Positions 26,363-36,348 of a DNA stretch of 64,000 bases are shown piece after piece. The stretch comes from Acridotheres tristis. Lineage: Eukaryota > Chordata > Aves > Passeriformes > Sturnidae. The notes beneath the pieces are model-generated. The model did not search any database and was not told the DNA's origin. It was given only the letters and a program-made list of their open reading frames with translations. Position 1 is the first letter of the stretch; every line of letters begins with the position of its first letter. Position numbers and translations under genes: made by a program. The stretch covers positions 34,729,320 to 34,793,319 of the forward strand of contig CM072919.1 of assembly GCA_037013685.1 (NCBI GenBank), given 5' to 3'.

Positions 26363-26838
26363 GATCTGGGGTGCATCAGGCACAGTATGACAGCCGGGCA
26401 AGGCAGGGAATTGTCCTGCTCTGCTCTGACCTGGGCGGCCTCACCTCAAGTGCTGGGGGCAGGTCTGGGTGCCGCAATAAAAGGACAAAAAGCTTTTAGA
26501 GTCCGACCAAGGGAGTGCAGTGAAGATAGTGAAGGGGCTTAAGGGGAAGACGTACAAGGAGCAGCTGAGGTCACTTTATTTGCTCAGGGCAGAGAAGATG
26601 AGACTGAGGGGAGACCTCATTGCAGTCTTCAACTTCCTTGTGAGGGGAAGAAAAGGGGCAGGCATGATGTCTTCTATGTGGCAACGAGTTATAGGACCCA
26701 AGGGAATGATATGAACTCTGCCAGGTTCAGGATGGATATTAGAAAAAAGTTCTTCATCCAGAGGGTGGTCGGGCACTGGAACAGGCTCCCCAGGGAAGTG
26801 GTCACAGCACCAAGCCTCACAGAGTTCAAGAAATTAAT
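26363..26838 (+). mobile_element. CR1 LINE fragment (3' part of ORF2 and 3' UTR)
   Basis: The segment follows the avian CR1 3' region in order: a block around GGGCGGCCTCACCTCAAGTG, then GAGGGGAGACCTCATTGCAG, then GAGGGTGGTCGGGCACTGGA and a CAGGCTCCCCAGGGAAGTGG block. It stops at GAGTTCAAGAA, before the normal CR1 end, so it is truncated at its 3' side about 30 bases before the left LTR of the provirus. Short deletions and stops break the ORF2 frame. It closely resembles the CR1 copy at 62.33-62.95 kb. The 5' limit is approximate. Confidence 0.85.
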
Positions 26839-26941
26839 TCCCTTTCCCTATTCATGACTCTCCTATGCTAATGTGTGAAAAACCACTTTGCCAAAGGCCA
26901 GTGTCCACAAGGGAGACAGAAAAGTCCTGACAAAAATCAGC

Positions 26942-26947
26942 TTTATT
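26942..26947 (-). terminator. AATAAA signal of the 3' LTR
   Basis: TTTATT on the plus strand reads AATAAA on the proviral strand, about 60 bases downstream of the TATA-type box. It is also present in the other LTR at 32688-32693. Confidence 0.8.
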
Positions 26948-27003
26948 CAAATGAAGGGCACATACCCCTGGGGGGTCTCTCAAGTTTTTGGAACATGCAG
27001 CCT

Positions 27004-27013
27004 CCTTTTTATC
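27004..27013 (-). promoter_or_regulatory. TATA-type box of the 3' LTR
   Basis: The proviral strand reads GATAAAAAGG. The same box is kept in the 5' LTR at 32762-32771. Its conservation in both LTRs and its position upstream of AATAAA support its role as the core promoter. Confidence 0.65.
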
Positions 27014-27349
27014 CTAAATTCCCAACCACAGGTTGCCCTCTTTGTTTCCCAACTGGCTGAGGTACCCAGACTGCATAATGCACATTCCACCTTTAACATG
27101 TACCCCCCCAATACCATACATCGTATGATCATTAAAATTAGCTTAAAGTCCACCCCGGCAGAGAAGTTACTACTCATATGCCTATTAAGCCACACTCTTC
27201 CCCAAATCTCAAAAGTTTAGACCCTCTTGGAGTCTGCAACAAATTTGTGTGGTTTGATGTTTGTAGAGACCCTCACACCCATTCTTGCAGCACGTGATTG
27301 GTCCTTTCATGCTACTTAGTTACAGAGTTTGTTTGTAAAGGCATATACA

Positions 27350-27380
27350 CCCATTCTCCTACCAATCCCTTCTCTTCTTA
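27350..27380 (-). other. Polypurine tract before the 3' LTR
   Basis: On the proviral strand a purine-rich stretch (AAGAGAAGGG, then AGGAGAATGGG) runs directly into the TG of the LTR. It is the expected plus-strand primer site and helps set the LTR edge at 27349. Confidence 0.7.
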
Positions 27381-27405
27381 TTTTCAATACTTGTCATTAT
27401 AAACT

Positions 27406-27850
27406 TTAATTACCATTAACTCGATTTTTTTGCTCTTGGCGTGGTGCAAAAATTAAAGTTCTTACCGCACAATGAAAAAAGAATAGCATTTGTTTCATCC
27501 ATGGCCCACCAGGTAACCACAAAAATATGTCCCACTCCCAACATTTCCACGTCTGGATCAGTACATGCACTAACTTTCTTATTTCTTTTGTTATTTGTTT
27601 TAACACTTTTCCATTGTCATCTATTTGCAAGCAAGATTAACTCATTTAATTTTCATGTCCTCCACACCAGATGTGGTATGTAAATACACAGAAACAACTT
27701 AGCATAAAGGGAAGAACGACAGCTTGTATCAGCCCCCCAGTCACTGGAGATCCAAAGTGCATTGAGGTTCTTGTAGATGCTCTGTGGCTACTGATCTGGC
27801 CCACTTTTGCAGAATTAGCCACAGTCTTTTACCCATCTTTTTCCTCTAAG
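27406..27850 (-). pseudogene. env: env remnant: transmembrane-protein tail only
   Basis: The open frame 27406-27630 (74 codons) contains a [14 protein letters not shown] segment followed by hydrophobic residues. This resembles the membrane-proximal end and anchor of gammaretroviral transmembrane envelope proteins. Upstream, near 27.80-27.85 kb, a short start-like frame beginning MGKRLWLILQ may be the env signal-peptide start. Almost all of the surface subunit and the outer part of the transmembrane subunit are absent between them, so env has a large internal deletion and cannot be functional. The assignment rests on this short similarity and on position between integrase and the polypurine tract. 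Confidence 0.6.
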
Positions 27851-28490
27851 TCTCTGGAGCTGTGGAGACCTTGACCTGAATATGATTGATCCGCCCATGC
27901 TCAGCTGTCTTGACTGTGTTTTCTATGATCAGTAACAACTGGTATGCCCATGCCACTTTGCCATCAGCAGTGCTTCTTTCCACTTCTTAACTCAATCTCC
28001 TGGTTGCATATTATAAACAGCAAAGTCCAAAAGCAGGGTCTCTGCTAATTTGGCTTCCTGTTGAAACAATTTCATGAGAGACAATATTCTGGCCTTCAGT
28101 TTTAGTTATACATCCCTTGCCTCCACCTCCCTAACTGGGCAGACAACTAACAGGATAAAGAACCCCAAACAATAATTCAAAGTGGGAAAATTTGGTATCT
28201 TCTCTGCATTTGGCTCATATTTTGGCTAAAGCTCATGACAAAAACCATATCCATGGCATCTTAGTTTCTAACACCAGCTTCAAAAGGTGTTTCTTTATTT
28301 CACCACTCATTCTTTCTACTTGGCCTGAACTCTGAGAATGCTAGGGGGTATGGAGGTCCTATTATATTACTAAAGCTGTCATAACCTCTTGATGACTTTT
28401 TTCTATAAAATAAGTTCTCCTATCAGAGTCTACTTCTTTCATAATCCCGTACCTTGGAATTATTTGTTCCAAAATTATATTAATAACTCA
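27850..28490 (-). pseudogene. pol: Integrase remnant of pol
   Basis: Broken frames on the minus strand recover integrase landmarks. A DSDR box (28419-28430) is one catalytic aspartate of the DDE core. A stretch near 28.30-28.36 kb reads QSSGQVERMSGEIKKHL, which covers the catalytic glutamate of the DDE triad (the E of VERM). A C-terminal MQPGD segment lies near 28.0 kb. The N-terminal zinc-binding HHCC domain is not visible, and the RNase H end lies almost directly next to the core, so the 5' part of integrase has probably been deleted. Stops and frame changes interrupt it several times. Confidence 0.8.
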
Positions 28491-28499
28491 TCCACCAGC

Positions 28500-28890
28500 C
28501 AATTAGTTATTGCCTCCTCTGAGAGCCCTCCCTGATGTCCCCTAACATGTATTATTGCCATCTCTTTTAAGGTAAATTAACTGCCTCCAATAGCCAAGTA
28601 AGTAAACACTCTTGAGCTAAGGTTTTTCCTCTGCAATATAATATCTTTCGTCCTAGTGTTCTGAATGCATGCACCACCCCATATGCACCTTTTGAATCTG
28701 TAAATATATTACCACCTTTCTTTGACACAAGTTGCAGATTCTTACTAAGGCATAGCATTTTGCAGTTTTTGCTGACCATGTGGATGGTAGCTTCCCTCCT
28801 TCATGTAATTCCCTTCCTTTTACTATAGCATATCCTGTAACTAATTTCCCATCTATTTCTCTTGAAGATTCATCAATAAACACCTTTTGG
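28500..28890 (-). pseudogene. pol: RNase H remnant of pol
   Basis: Two overlapping frames (28653-28883 and 28567-28779) carry the domain. The first has FIDESSREIDGKLVTGYAIV and then AKTAKCYAL. The second continues with FTDSKGAYGVVH, and a HVRGHQ segment follows near 28.53 kb. The first and third acidic positions and the late histidine are present. The glutamate of the usual AQTAEL box is replaced by lysine, so one active-site carboxylate is lost. A frameshift separates the two halves. Confidence 0.85.
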
Positions 28891-30260
28891 CCAAGTAGTA
28901 TCCCATAAATCTTCTCTAGCTGGGGTCTGGAGAGATCTATTACTTGGATACAGCCATGAGTTTTCTTCAGGTGTTTTGGAGCCAGTTAAACTGGAGGCTT
29001 GGTTAAATCCTTCTCCAGGCTAAAAGGGCTAAACTCTCCCCTGCTTCTCAATTCTAAATCCTCCTGTTCCATCAAACAAGTTTCATACTGTAATAACCTA
29101 ATGCTGGTCATCCATTTAGAAGCTGTTTTGGCTAACAAAGTCCTGCAAGAATCAACTTGATGCGAGACTTTAACAATAAGAAATCCTTCTGCTGTTAATT
29201 TTCATGTCTCAGTTACCAATAAAGCTGTGGCTGCACAATATTGCAAAAAATGGGGCCACCACCTTGCCACTGGGTCTAACATTTTGGAAAAATAAACAAC
29301 CTGTCCTTGAGTACCCCCACGTTCTTGCACTAGAATACCTTTGGCATGGCCCTGTTAAACATCCACAGGTAATTCAAATTCTTTTTCCCTGTCTAGAAGG
29401 GCTAGGGCTGGAGCCTCAGTTAATCTGCTTTTCAAAGCTTTGAAGCTCTACTTTCTTTTTGATGTCCATATCACAACACTGGGGCTGTCTTCTGTTAAAA
29501 GGTCATGCAGGGGTCTGGCTAAGACAGAAAGTCTTCAATCCAGGTTCTGCAGTACCCTATTAGTCCTAAAAATTGTCAGAGATCCTTTTTAGTCCTGGAT
29601 AACGGTACTTCTAAAATTCCTTGGAACCTCTCTAGGTCAATGCATAACAAGCCTTCAGTCAAAGTATGTCCCAAATATTTAATCTTTTTCTCCACCATTC
29701 GTGCTTTCTTCTCAAATACTGTAATCCCCTTTTTAGCTAGAAAATTAAGTAACTTCACAGTGGTTTCTTCTACCACTTCCTCCTTTTCTCCTGATAGGAG
29801 CAAGACATCCACGTATTGCAATAACTTAATCCGTGAGAGCAGAGTAAATTCTTTCAATATTTTTTGTGAGGCAAGTCCAAATAAGACCATATATCCATAC
29901 TGAAGGTCTGCCCATGTCAATTGTTTCTTACCCATTTTCTCTTCTTCCTCTTTGAGTTCCCAATCCAAAGCAAAATACTGTTTACTATCCTCTGTAAGTC
30001 GGCATTCCCAGTAAGCATCCTTTAAATCAAATACTAAATAGTGATGATATCAGGAGGATATCTGGTTGAAGATGGTGTAAGGATTTGGGACCATGGGATG
30101 CCTCAGTTTAATAATCTCATTCATTATTCTTGGGTCCTGCGCCATTCTATAGGTTCTATCTGCTTTTTTACTCATCAGGATGGGAGAATTCTAATGACAC
30201 AGGAATGGCTGCAGAAGTCTTGTCTTTGGTGAGAACTCAAGAATAGGTGTAATCCCTTTC
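28890..30260 (-). pseudogene. pol: Reverse transcriptase remnant of pol
   Basis: Copies RNA to DNA in intact retroviruses. The 130-codon frame 29576-29968 covers the palm. It is preceded on the same strand by FDLKDAY (30011-30031, motif A with its aspartate) and further upstream by a KKADRTYRM segment. The active-site box reads YVDV (29804-29815) instead of YVDD, so the second aspartate is lost. Downstream, at about 29.0-29.35 kb, a connection-domain segment reads KMLDPVARWWPHFLQ, with stops beyond it. The copy is certainly inactive. Flanking stops break it into at least three frames. Confidence 0.93.
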
Positions 30261-30409
30261 CTTCCATCTCTTAAAATAGGGCATTGCTTCTTAGAGACCG
30301 CTTGTCTAGGTTGTTCCAAAATAATCTGGTCTCCATATCTAATTTTCCATTTTTGCTCAGGACTGCCCACACTTCTGGGTTCACTTTAGCTTAAGTTTAA
30401 TCAGAGAAT

Positions 30410-30770
30410 TTACACAGTGTTACGGATGTATCACCTCTGTATCATTTTTATAATATTGATTTGAATTCCCAATGTAGCTACTAATTCTCTTCCCAAGAGG
30501 TTGCAATCACAATTTAGATCAAGTAGAAATTCATGCATCTCGTATTTATCTCCCACATCCACTAGGCGTGGTTGAATCAGACACACTCACTCATATTTTT
30601 CACCTACCCCTTGAATAACCAAAGAACGTTCTGACAATTATCCCCACTTCGGCATAAGATTCAAAGTAGACCAGATGTCTACTTTATCTACCAAGTGTCT
30701 TCCTGTGTCTACTAGGAAGTGTATTTCCTCTTGATCCAGACCCAGTCTGTATGTTTTTAAGGGCTCCTAT
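30410..30770 (-). pseudogene. pro: Retroviral protease remnant
   Basis: The minus strand reads EEIHFLVDTGRHLVDK, containing an intact catalytic VDTG box (30701-30712) of the aspartic protease family. Further on a LLGRELVATLG segment matches the usual C-terminal helix region (GRD-like box, here GRE). An in-frame stop lies between these landmarks, so it is not functional. Confidence 0.82.
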
Positions 30771-30839
30771 GTGGTGAGTCCTTGCTATAATGGGAGACCC
30801 TGACATCTCTAACAATCCGTTTCCATCAGCCATCGGACT

Positions 30840-31660
30840 TCCTCCTCACAAGAGCCCACTTACCTGTGGGGACATTCCCTCTTCCGATGTCCTTCTTTCT
30901 TAAAAATAGGACATTAACTCCTTCTCAGTGTTCTCTTGGCTGACCCTCTACCACTGGGGTAGACATATTCGTGTTAAATCCTGGTGATTGCCCCCTTCCC
31001 TTTTTTCCTTGGTGATGCTGCACTTTTCACTTCAGGAGTTGTAAAAGCTGTTACATTATCATTGCCTTCACCTTTGCCTTTTCCTCATCCCTTCTCACAT
31101 ACACCTACTCTGCTTTTCTAGCCACCTCACTCAGGGGCTTATCCTGCCACTCTCCATATTTCTGAATTCTTATATCAGGCCATGATTTGGTGACAAACTT
31201 TACCTTCAGCAATGTATCAAAGGCTGGTCCGTCAGGGTCCAACTTTCCTTTCCTCAAGGCATCCCTAGTCCTTTCTAGACAATAAGAAGGACTCTAGATT
31301 TTTTTCTTACTGTAAGAACATAGCATTGTTAGCTCTGGGAACCACTGCTTTAATTGCTCTAATTAAATACCCACTATAATCTCAAATGTAGGCCAATCTG
31401 GCTTAATTATTCTGGTCCCATTGAGAATCTGCCTGGGAAATTGCATCAACCACTATAGGCAAATTTTGTCCAGCCCTTTCCATGGCCTCTGGGTGTTCAT
31501 CCTCCCACAGTTGGGGAGCTTTCTGCAAATCATGCATTTTTCCTGTATCCTGAGAAAAGATGCTTTAAAGGAAATCTCAGTCCTTCCAAGTATAATCTGC
31601 ATTTCCCAAATATCCCTCTATCTTTTCCCCCACCCCTATGGAGTCATCTAAATATGGGGG
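30840..31660 (-). pseudogene. gag: gag remnant: capsid and nucleocapsid
   Basis: Between about 31.03 and 31.27 kb the minus strand encodes a capsid C-terminal segment with FVTKSWPDIR, WQDKPLSEVARKAE and VYVRRDEEKAK, typical of gammaretroviral capsid ends, followed by a stop. Downstream lies a single CCHC zinc knuckle (30872-30913) in which the second cysteine is phenylalanine (CPIFKKEGHRKREC), so zinc binding would fail. More of the capsid, with several stops, is recognisable less clearly up to about 31.65 kb. Confidence 0.85.
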
Positions 31661-32602
31661 TAATTCCTTTTTCACTCTCTTATATCCTGAGTGGCAATTG
31701 GCACAATTAAAAACCCGAATCTTCCACCCCAGCTCCCTAGTGGAACCTACATAGGGGCATCTGGTGGATTCCTGTCTCCAGTGTCCTAGGGGTACTGGGC
31801 TCCCTCACTAGTTCTGGAGAGGGATATGATATCCTGTCCTTTTTCCTTGCTGTACCTGAGGCAGGCTGTAGGAACAGTATTTCCTTGTTTTTCCTGTCCT
31901 GAAAGTTGGAGACACAGGGAATCTGCAGCTGGCCCTGGAACTTTATGGATTTTGAGGTTGGGGGAAAGTACTGGAAAACGTTCCAGTCCTCACTCTTATT
32001 CTTTTCTTCATTTCCTTCTCCTCCTTCTTTTGTTTACTACATGGACTCCTGCTGGTACTTGCCTTAACCATATTTTTTCCACATTCATTTTCAACCAATC
32101 CTTTCCCAGTATAATTTAAATACAACGACAATTTTGACAAAGACTAGCATCATCTCTCCCAAAAGGGGGCCATTTAAATCCTCTCGGCAGATAATATTCT
32201 GGCCAGATAAAATAAAAATATTCTATGATTATTTCCTTAGTTACCTCCGAGGGAATGCAAAACCATCACAGAACCTCACATCCTCCCCAGAGAACTATCT
32301 GGAGATATTCCATGATCATAATCACTATTGTTGAGATCCACTCTCATCTTTCCTTCACTGCCTTCCCTGGGCATCTTTCATGCTAACTCCCCAAAATTCC
32401 CATTGTACCCTGTGGTGAGATTTTCAGTGATCCCTCCCTGTGCACTTCTTCATGGACCCCTTTGGTCCATCACTCACTGGTACTCTCAAGTACCAAATGA
32501 CTTATTCAGTGCCGGCTGTTGCTGAAGGGAGTGATCATCTGAGAGTGGATGGGGTACCCCAGGAACTCTGTTTGCCCTCTGCCAACCCTGGAAAGTGAAA
32601 GC
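31660..32602 (-). pseudogene. gag: 5' gag and leader remnant
   Basis: By position this should hold the untranslated leader, matrix and the proline-rich domain. Proline- and serine-rich translations are seen in broken minus-strand frames near 31.9-32.1 kb, but I cannot recognise a specific matrix motif or a secure gag start. Confidence 0.5.
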
Positions 32603-32620
32603 TTTCCTGTATGAGTCCCA
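32603..32620 (-). other. Possible primer-binding site
   Basis: Two bases inside the 5' LTR end, the proviral strand reads TGGGACTCATACAGGA. It resembles a decayed proline-tRNA primer-binding site, with one missing base and several changes. Position is right; the tRNA identity is weak. Confidence 0.35.
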
Positions 32621-32622
32621 GT

Positions 32623-33096
32623 TGTGCAGAAAATCACTCTGCCAAGGGCCAGTGTCCACAAAGAAGACAAGTCCTGCAAAAATCAACTTTATTCAAATAA
32701 ATGGAGATTCCAGTGCAACATACCCCTGTGGTGTCTCTCAAGTTTTTGGAACATGCAGCCTCCTTTTTATCCTAAATTCCCAACCACAGGTTACCCTCTC
32801 TCTTTCTCACTTTGCTGAGGTACTCAGACTGCCTAATGCATATTCCACCTTTAACATGTACCCCCCATATCATACATCATATGATCATTAAAATTAACCT
32901 AAAGTCCACCCCAGCAGAGAAGTTACTACTCATATGCCTGTTAACCCCCAAATCTCAAAAGTTTAGATCTTGTTGGATTCTGTAACAAACTTGTGTGGTT
33001 TGATATTTGTAAAGACCCTCACACCCATTCTTGCAGCACATGATTGGTCCTTTCATGCTACCTAGTTATAGAGTTTGTTTGTGAAGGCCACTCACA
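32623..33096 (-). repeat. 5' LTR of the provirus
   Basis: Partner of the 26872-27349 LTR. On the minus strand it starts TGTGAGTGGCC and ends CTGCACA. It keeps the GATAAAAAGG box (32762-32771) and AATAAA (32688-32693). Length is 474 bp against 478 bp for the other LTR, with scattered substitutions and small indels. Confidence 0.93.
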
Positions 33097-35392
33097 GCTG
33101 TTCTTCTATTACTAACCAGCTCGGAACTGGAATTAGTTTCCCTCATTACCTGGCTTTCCTGTATTGAAGACTATCCAGAGGGAAGACAAATGGGAATAGT
33201 GTGGGTAAAAAAAGCCAACCTAAGAGTGGGAGGCCTTTTGGGTATTGCTGCTGTGATAGGCTTAGGAAAGAAGCTGCTCCCTGATAGGCCTGCCCTCTGG
33301 ATCAGAGAGAGGCAGAGAGGATAGCAAGGCAGTTGATGGTATCAGAAAAGAAATATGCAGCCTTTGCCTCATCACCTGTTACTTCTTCATTCAGGGCAGA
33401 GCATTTACTGTGTACAGACAGTCCAGCCGGTGTTGGTAAACAGAAGCTGACCTTCACAACTGTGGACTCAGCTCCATGTCCCCAACTGAACACTTACACT
33501 CTTAGCCCTAGAACAGACTAAAATATCAACAGGCACTCCCTTTCTCCCTTCCTTGGATGTAGTGCCACCTTAGAAAACACAGTCTAGAAACAAATAATTA
33601 CAGTGAGCAAGGTATAGACAAAAGGTAACAGGGGAATGGAAGAGAGCTGAATCAAGAGATAACTACACCAAATTGCTGGAATACATTTGCAAATTATGTG
33701 GTAGCAGTATATGGTAATGCATTATTTGAATAATACTGATAGCATTATTATATACTAAATCATAATCCATATGCATTGGGGAGAGAGTTAAGGTAACAGC
33801 AAATTCACCCGCTTAATACTTTATAACAAGTTAGTATGATAAATTATCCATTTCTCGACAGCAGTCAGTCCTTCTGTCAACCTTGAAATGGTTTTACAGA
33901 GAATGAATTTGCTTTTAGAGAAAATGCAAATGTTATTGAGTTATTGCTTAGTACAACAGTTTCTCAGCCTTACAATAAGTTTCATCAGGATATAAACAAA
34001 TAGTTTGTGCAAAGATTACTCCTAAAACCAGCAAGGGTCAGGCAAGATGCTAGGCCCTGCTCCATCATCTTCGTGCAGCTCAGTTATGAGTGAGTGGTGA
34101 AAATACTAAAGGAGTACGCCCCTGCCGAGGTGTAACTCCAAAAGCTGACCAAAGTGTCTCCCTCCATCTTTCTCAGAACAGAGGGGCGCCTCAGCATCAA
34201 AAGGAATAACTAGGATCTCCCCAGAAGAATACTGTGTTAAAAAGTTTAAGATAAAGCTGCAAATTCCTCTTTCATACATTTTAGTGGTTTGTTGGTTCTA
34301 AAAGCTGCCTCCCCTCTGCTGGGCATGTTGCACACCTCTTTCCTGCCGGCAGCCCCACCCAACTCTCGCCTAGGTGCTGGAGGAGGTCCACCAGAGGAGC
34401 ACAAGCCAGCAGTGCAAGAGAAGGCAGCACACCCACTGAGCAGCTTCCAGCGCCAGGTGAGCTTCTGCGATGCTCTTCTTTCCCTGTGGGCAGACAGGGC
34501 ACAGGCTCATGGATATTCAAGGTGGCCATGCAGGTGACGCTGGCACTGTGGCCACTTGGCTGTCCTAATCCAGCTTAGGACAAGAAACGCAATAACAATA
34601 AACACAAATACAATCATGACAATGTTCAAATGCAAATCAATTCTCTTCTCTCCATGTCTGAGTGACAGTCAAGCTGAGGACCGGGTCCCTTCAAAGAGAA
34701 AACCTTGCTATAACTCAACTATGAAGTTTCAATCAGCCTTTCTAAACCTTTCCAGCAACACCCTTCTAGTTCTGTGGGAAGACCTGCAGCTGGGACTCTC
34801 TGAGACACTGAGCCATCCTACTGGAGCATGCAGCCCGGTGCAGCTCCCAGACGGAGCTCCCACTCCAATCATGGCAAGGCAGCTCTCTGCTTTAGAGCGA
34901 ACTAGAATTGTGTAGTGGAGAACCCACCCAGAGAAGTCAGGACAACTGAGCTGCAGAAAGCAGCCTGTGTACTGACCAATTGTCACAGCACTTCTAACCC
35001 AGGACTCGAGCAGCCTCTTCTGAGTTTTCATTTGCTACCTTTCACTGCAGCATATCGTATGAACCACTAATATTTCTGAATCACTGAAAAGTGAAAGAAG
35101 ATAAATTCTTGTTTTCCAGAGGGACAGCACAGCCTTCAAGGCACTGGTGAACTCTGCTGTTGGAAGAAAGAGTGATTTAAAACACAGTGGTTCCCTTTGA
35201 TGCTTACTGTCTTAGACATCACATTAATCAGAGCATTGTGGATGGCTGATGTGCAACCATATGCACTTTAAGTAAAAGCAGAGAAATCAAGGACATTTAA
35301 CAGCTCCAGATACGTTATTTTTAAACTTCAAAAGTAATAAACTATTTATGAAGTGCCACCGAGGGGAGTATATTTCTTTGAACAGTTTGCAT

Positions 35393-35407
35393 TAAAAAAA
35401 AAAAAAA
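35393..35407. repeat. Poly(A) run
   Basis: About fourteen consecutive A residues, not linked to a recognisable retroposed copy. Confidence 0.75.
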
Positions 35408-36324
35408 AGCCAATTTTTTTCCTCAGGTGCATATCATTTTGCTGCAATGTTAATGTGCATGCAGACCTCAAACAGAATCACTAGCCATTGCTAGCTTCCT
35501 TTTCAACTAATAGCAGCAGAAGTAGATTTTCATTCACCCTACAGAAAATGTGGGAGAAAATTCCAAAACCAAATAAAAAGAGAACAAAACAAAAAAATCC
35601 TCATGTAGACCTTTCCATGAATGGGAAGATTCTGAAAAGATTTGGGCTACATAACCTACCAAGCAGCTCCTCTGGTCAATCTGAGCTCAGGTGCCACTGT
35701 TACCATAGCTACCATGAAAGAAAAGACATTATCTTAGAAGATAACCCATTTTCCCCAAGGGACTGCCCAGGCTGGGAAAACACCTCAGAGGCTTTCAGCA
35801 GAGGTACTATAACATAAGGAAGATGTAAGATCAGAGGGTAGCACTTTTTACACACAAAAAAGAGTTAAAACCTATTGTGTTTTCCCACCATTCACACAAA
35901 CGTCTAAGGAAGAATCTTAGATTGAGAATCTTTGGCAAACAGCCATCTCTGTCTGAGGAAGTAAGGTCCCAAAATAGTCCTGCACAAAGCTGCAGCTGTT
36001 TCTTGCTGCTGCAGCTCTGAACATGAACATGGGTTCGCCCAGATGTGCGGACATTTAGCAATTCGTATTCTGTACCCAGCCAGTACTCTTTCATTTTCTG
36101 TGCAGTTCCTGCACTGTTTTCTTTCCCAGGAAATGGCTGTTTTATCCTAAGTGAGGCTCTGCTCTCAGCCTTTTCAAATATTGAACATCGACTGCTCCTT
36201 TTCAGTTCCATCTTCAAGAAAACAATCTTGCAATGCTTTTGGCTTTTTCTAATTCAGCTGAACACAACTGAATTAAGAAGCAGAATAAAAATTTCAAGTC
36301 CTATAAAACCTGCAAGATTCTAGT

Positions 36325-36348
36325 GTGTGCGTGTATATATATATATAA
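36325..36348. repeat. (TG)n(TA)n microsatellite
   Basis: A GTGTGCGTG segment passes into about seven TA units. It is a compound dinucleotide repeat. Confidence 0.75.

Larger units (their letters stand above)
26872..27349 (-). repeat. 3' LTR of the provirus
   Basis: On the minus strand it starts TGTATATGCC next to a purine tract and ends CACA, giving TG...CA termini. It holds a GATAAAAAGG TATA-type box (27004-27013) and an AATAAA signal (26942-26947) in the correct order. It pairs with the LTR at 32623-33096, sharing long blocks such as CAAGTTTTTGGAACATGCAG and CCTTTAACATGTACCCCCC. Confidence 0.93.
26872..33096 (-). mobile_element. Endogenous retrovirus, class I (gammaretrovirus-like), defective
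   Basis: Two similar LTRs in direct orientation bound about 5.3 kb of retroviral internal sequence on the minus strand. Read on that strand the order is 5' LTR (32623-33096), possible primer-binding site, gag, protease, reverse transcriptase, RNase H, integrase, a short env remnant, polypurine tract, 3' LTR (26872-27349). The YVD-type RT box, VDTG protease box, single zinc knuckle and RNase H layout fit class I (gammaretrovirus-like) elements. All coding regions carry stops and frameshifts, and most of env is missing. By eye the LTRs differ at roughly one base in ten, so insertion is old. A clean target-site duplication is not visible: the left flank reads GCTAA and the right flank GCTGT. Confidence 0.92.

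Noticed and set aside
26867..26871. Target-site duplication of the provirus
   Set aside because: Left flank GCTAA and right flank GCTGT share only GCT. This is too weak to call.
33728..33780. AT-rich inverted repeat ATTATT-TG-AATAAT and octamer-like ATGCAT motifs
   Set aside because: Short arms in very AT-rich DNA are expected by chance.
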